64,000 nucleotides of DNA from G963556115 sp963666605 (lineage in GTDB: Bacteria > Planctomycetota > SZUA-567). The DNA lies in assembly GCA_965140405.1 (NCBI GenBank), contig OZ223208.1, positions 310,001-374,000 of the forward strand, read 5' to 3'. Shown here one piece after another: positions 63,932 through 64,000 of the stretch. The notes under the pieces are model-generated. The model did no database searches, was not told the DNA's origin, and saw only the letters and a list, made by a program, of their open reading frames with translations. The position numbers and the translations under genes are program-made. How positions within the stretch are numbered: the first letter of the stretch is position 1; every line of letters starts with the position of its first letter.

Positions 63932-64000
63932 ATGGAATTTTCACTCTCAGAAAAAATAATAAAAGACTTGATGTTTCTCTGGGCGACAATAGATCCAATA
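63932..64000 (+). CDS. Probable MarC-family membrane protein, first 23 residues
   Basis: Only 23 codons lie in the window. AAAGG precedes the ATG at 63932. The sequence begins MEFSLSEKIIKDL and ends FLWATIDPI, and a hydrophobic first helix leading to a T/L-IDP(I/L)G segment is typical of MarC/UPF0056 proteins. The gene continues beyond 64000, so the assignment is tentative. Confidence 0.5.
   Translation, partial: MEFSLSEKIIKDLMFLWATIDPI

Noticed and set aside
1..64000. CRISPR arrays, insertion sequences, prophage or integron
   Set aside because: No regularly spaced short repeats, transposase, integrase or phage structural genes were seen; the only tandem repeats are coding repeats in the ScpA tail.

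Overview
The window looks like chromosomal DNA from an AT-rich, Gram-negative bacterium. Outer-membrane genes (heptosyltransferase, LpxL-type acyltransferase, a coiled-coil/beta-barrel porin, several exported proteins and a lipoprotein) point to a double membrane. RpoN, a sigma-54 activator, an ScpA protein, large TPR-DUF3857 proteins and a Fe-S aldo/keto reductase would fit the PVC superphylum, Lentisphaerota-like lineages in particular. That placement is inference, not something the sequence proves. No phage, transposase, integrase or CRISPR array was seen.

Layout. 1-9.7 kb is mostly plus strand: the 3' part of a DUF3857/transglutaminase-like gene, an unknown protein with a basic tail, a Rep/UvrD helicase, an EIIA-CBS protein next to an ArsB/NhaD-type antiporter, a small membrane protein, aroE and mnmD. 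9.7-18 kb holds a C69 peptidase (minus), a NifA-like sigma-54 activator behind a good -24/-12 promoter, a U32 peptidase-like protein, an AraC regulator, a VOC protein and tpx. 18-33.5 kb is minus strand: amidohydrolase, DegT aminotransferase, aldo/keto reductase, a 1308-residue TPR-DUF3857-transglutaminase, trpS, an archaemetzincin-like lipoprotein with dprA, a double-module hybrid histidine kinase and a small secretin-N-like protein. A 47-residue cysteine-rich gene (plus) and an odd G-tract region lie inside this block.

33.8-42 kb contains an exported CehA/McbA-like protein without metal ligands, a stand-alone RnfG-like flavoprotein, hemC, waaF and a third TPR-DUF3857 protein. 42-49.7 kb is the translation block thrS-infC-rpmI-rplT then pheS-pheT, with tRNA-Val(GAC) upstream. 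infC appears to start at AUU and PheT lacks the tRNA-binding OB domain. 49.8-53.4 kb carries small conserved unknowns, a frameshifted zinc-ribbon microgene and two decayed scramblase-like genes. 53.3-56.7 kb is purC-lpxL-thiL-tsaE. 56.9-64 kb holds the porin, rpoN with a soluble histidine kinase, and an ScpA protein with a roughly 560-residue repeat-bearing extension. The window ends in the start of a MarC-like gene.

Themes. Sigma-54 control runs through the window: rpoN, a soluble NtrB-like kinase and a NifA-like activator with its own sigma-54 promoter. The DUF3857 family is present three times, with an intact catalytic cysteine in only one copy. The most unusual item is the ScpA protein, whose C-terminal two-thirds is built from about six ~100-residue repeats that I do not recognise from any family.
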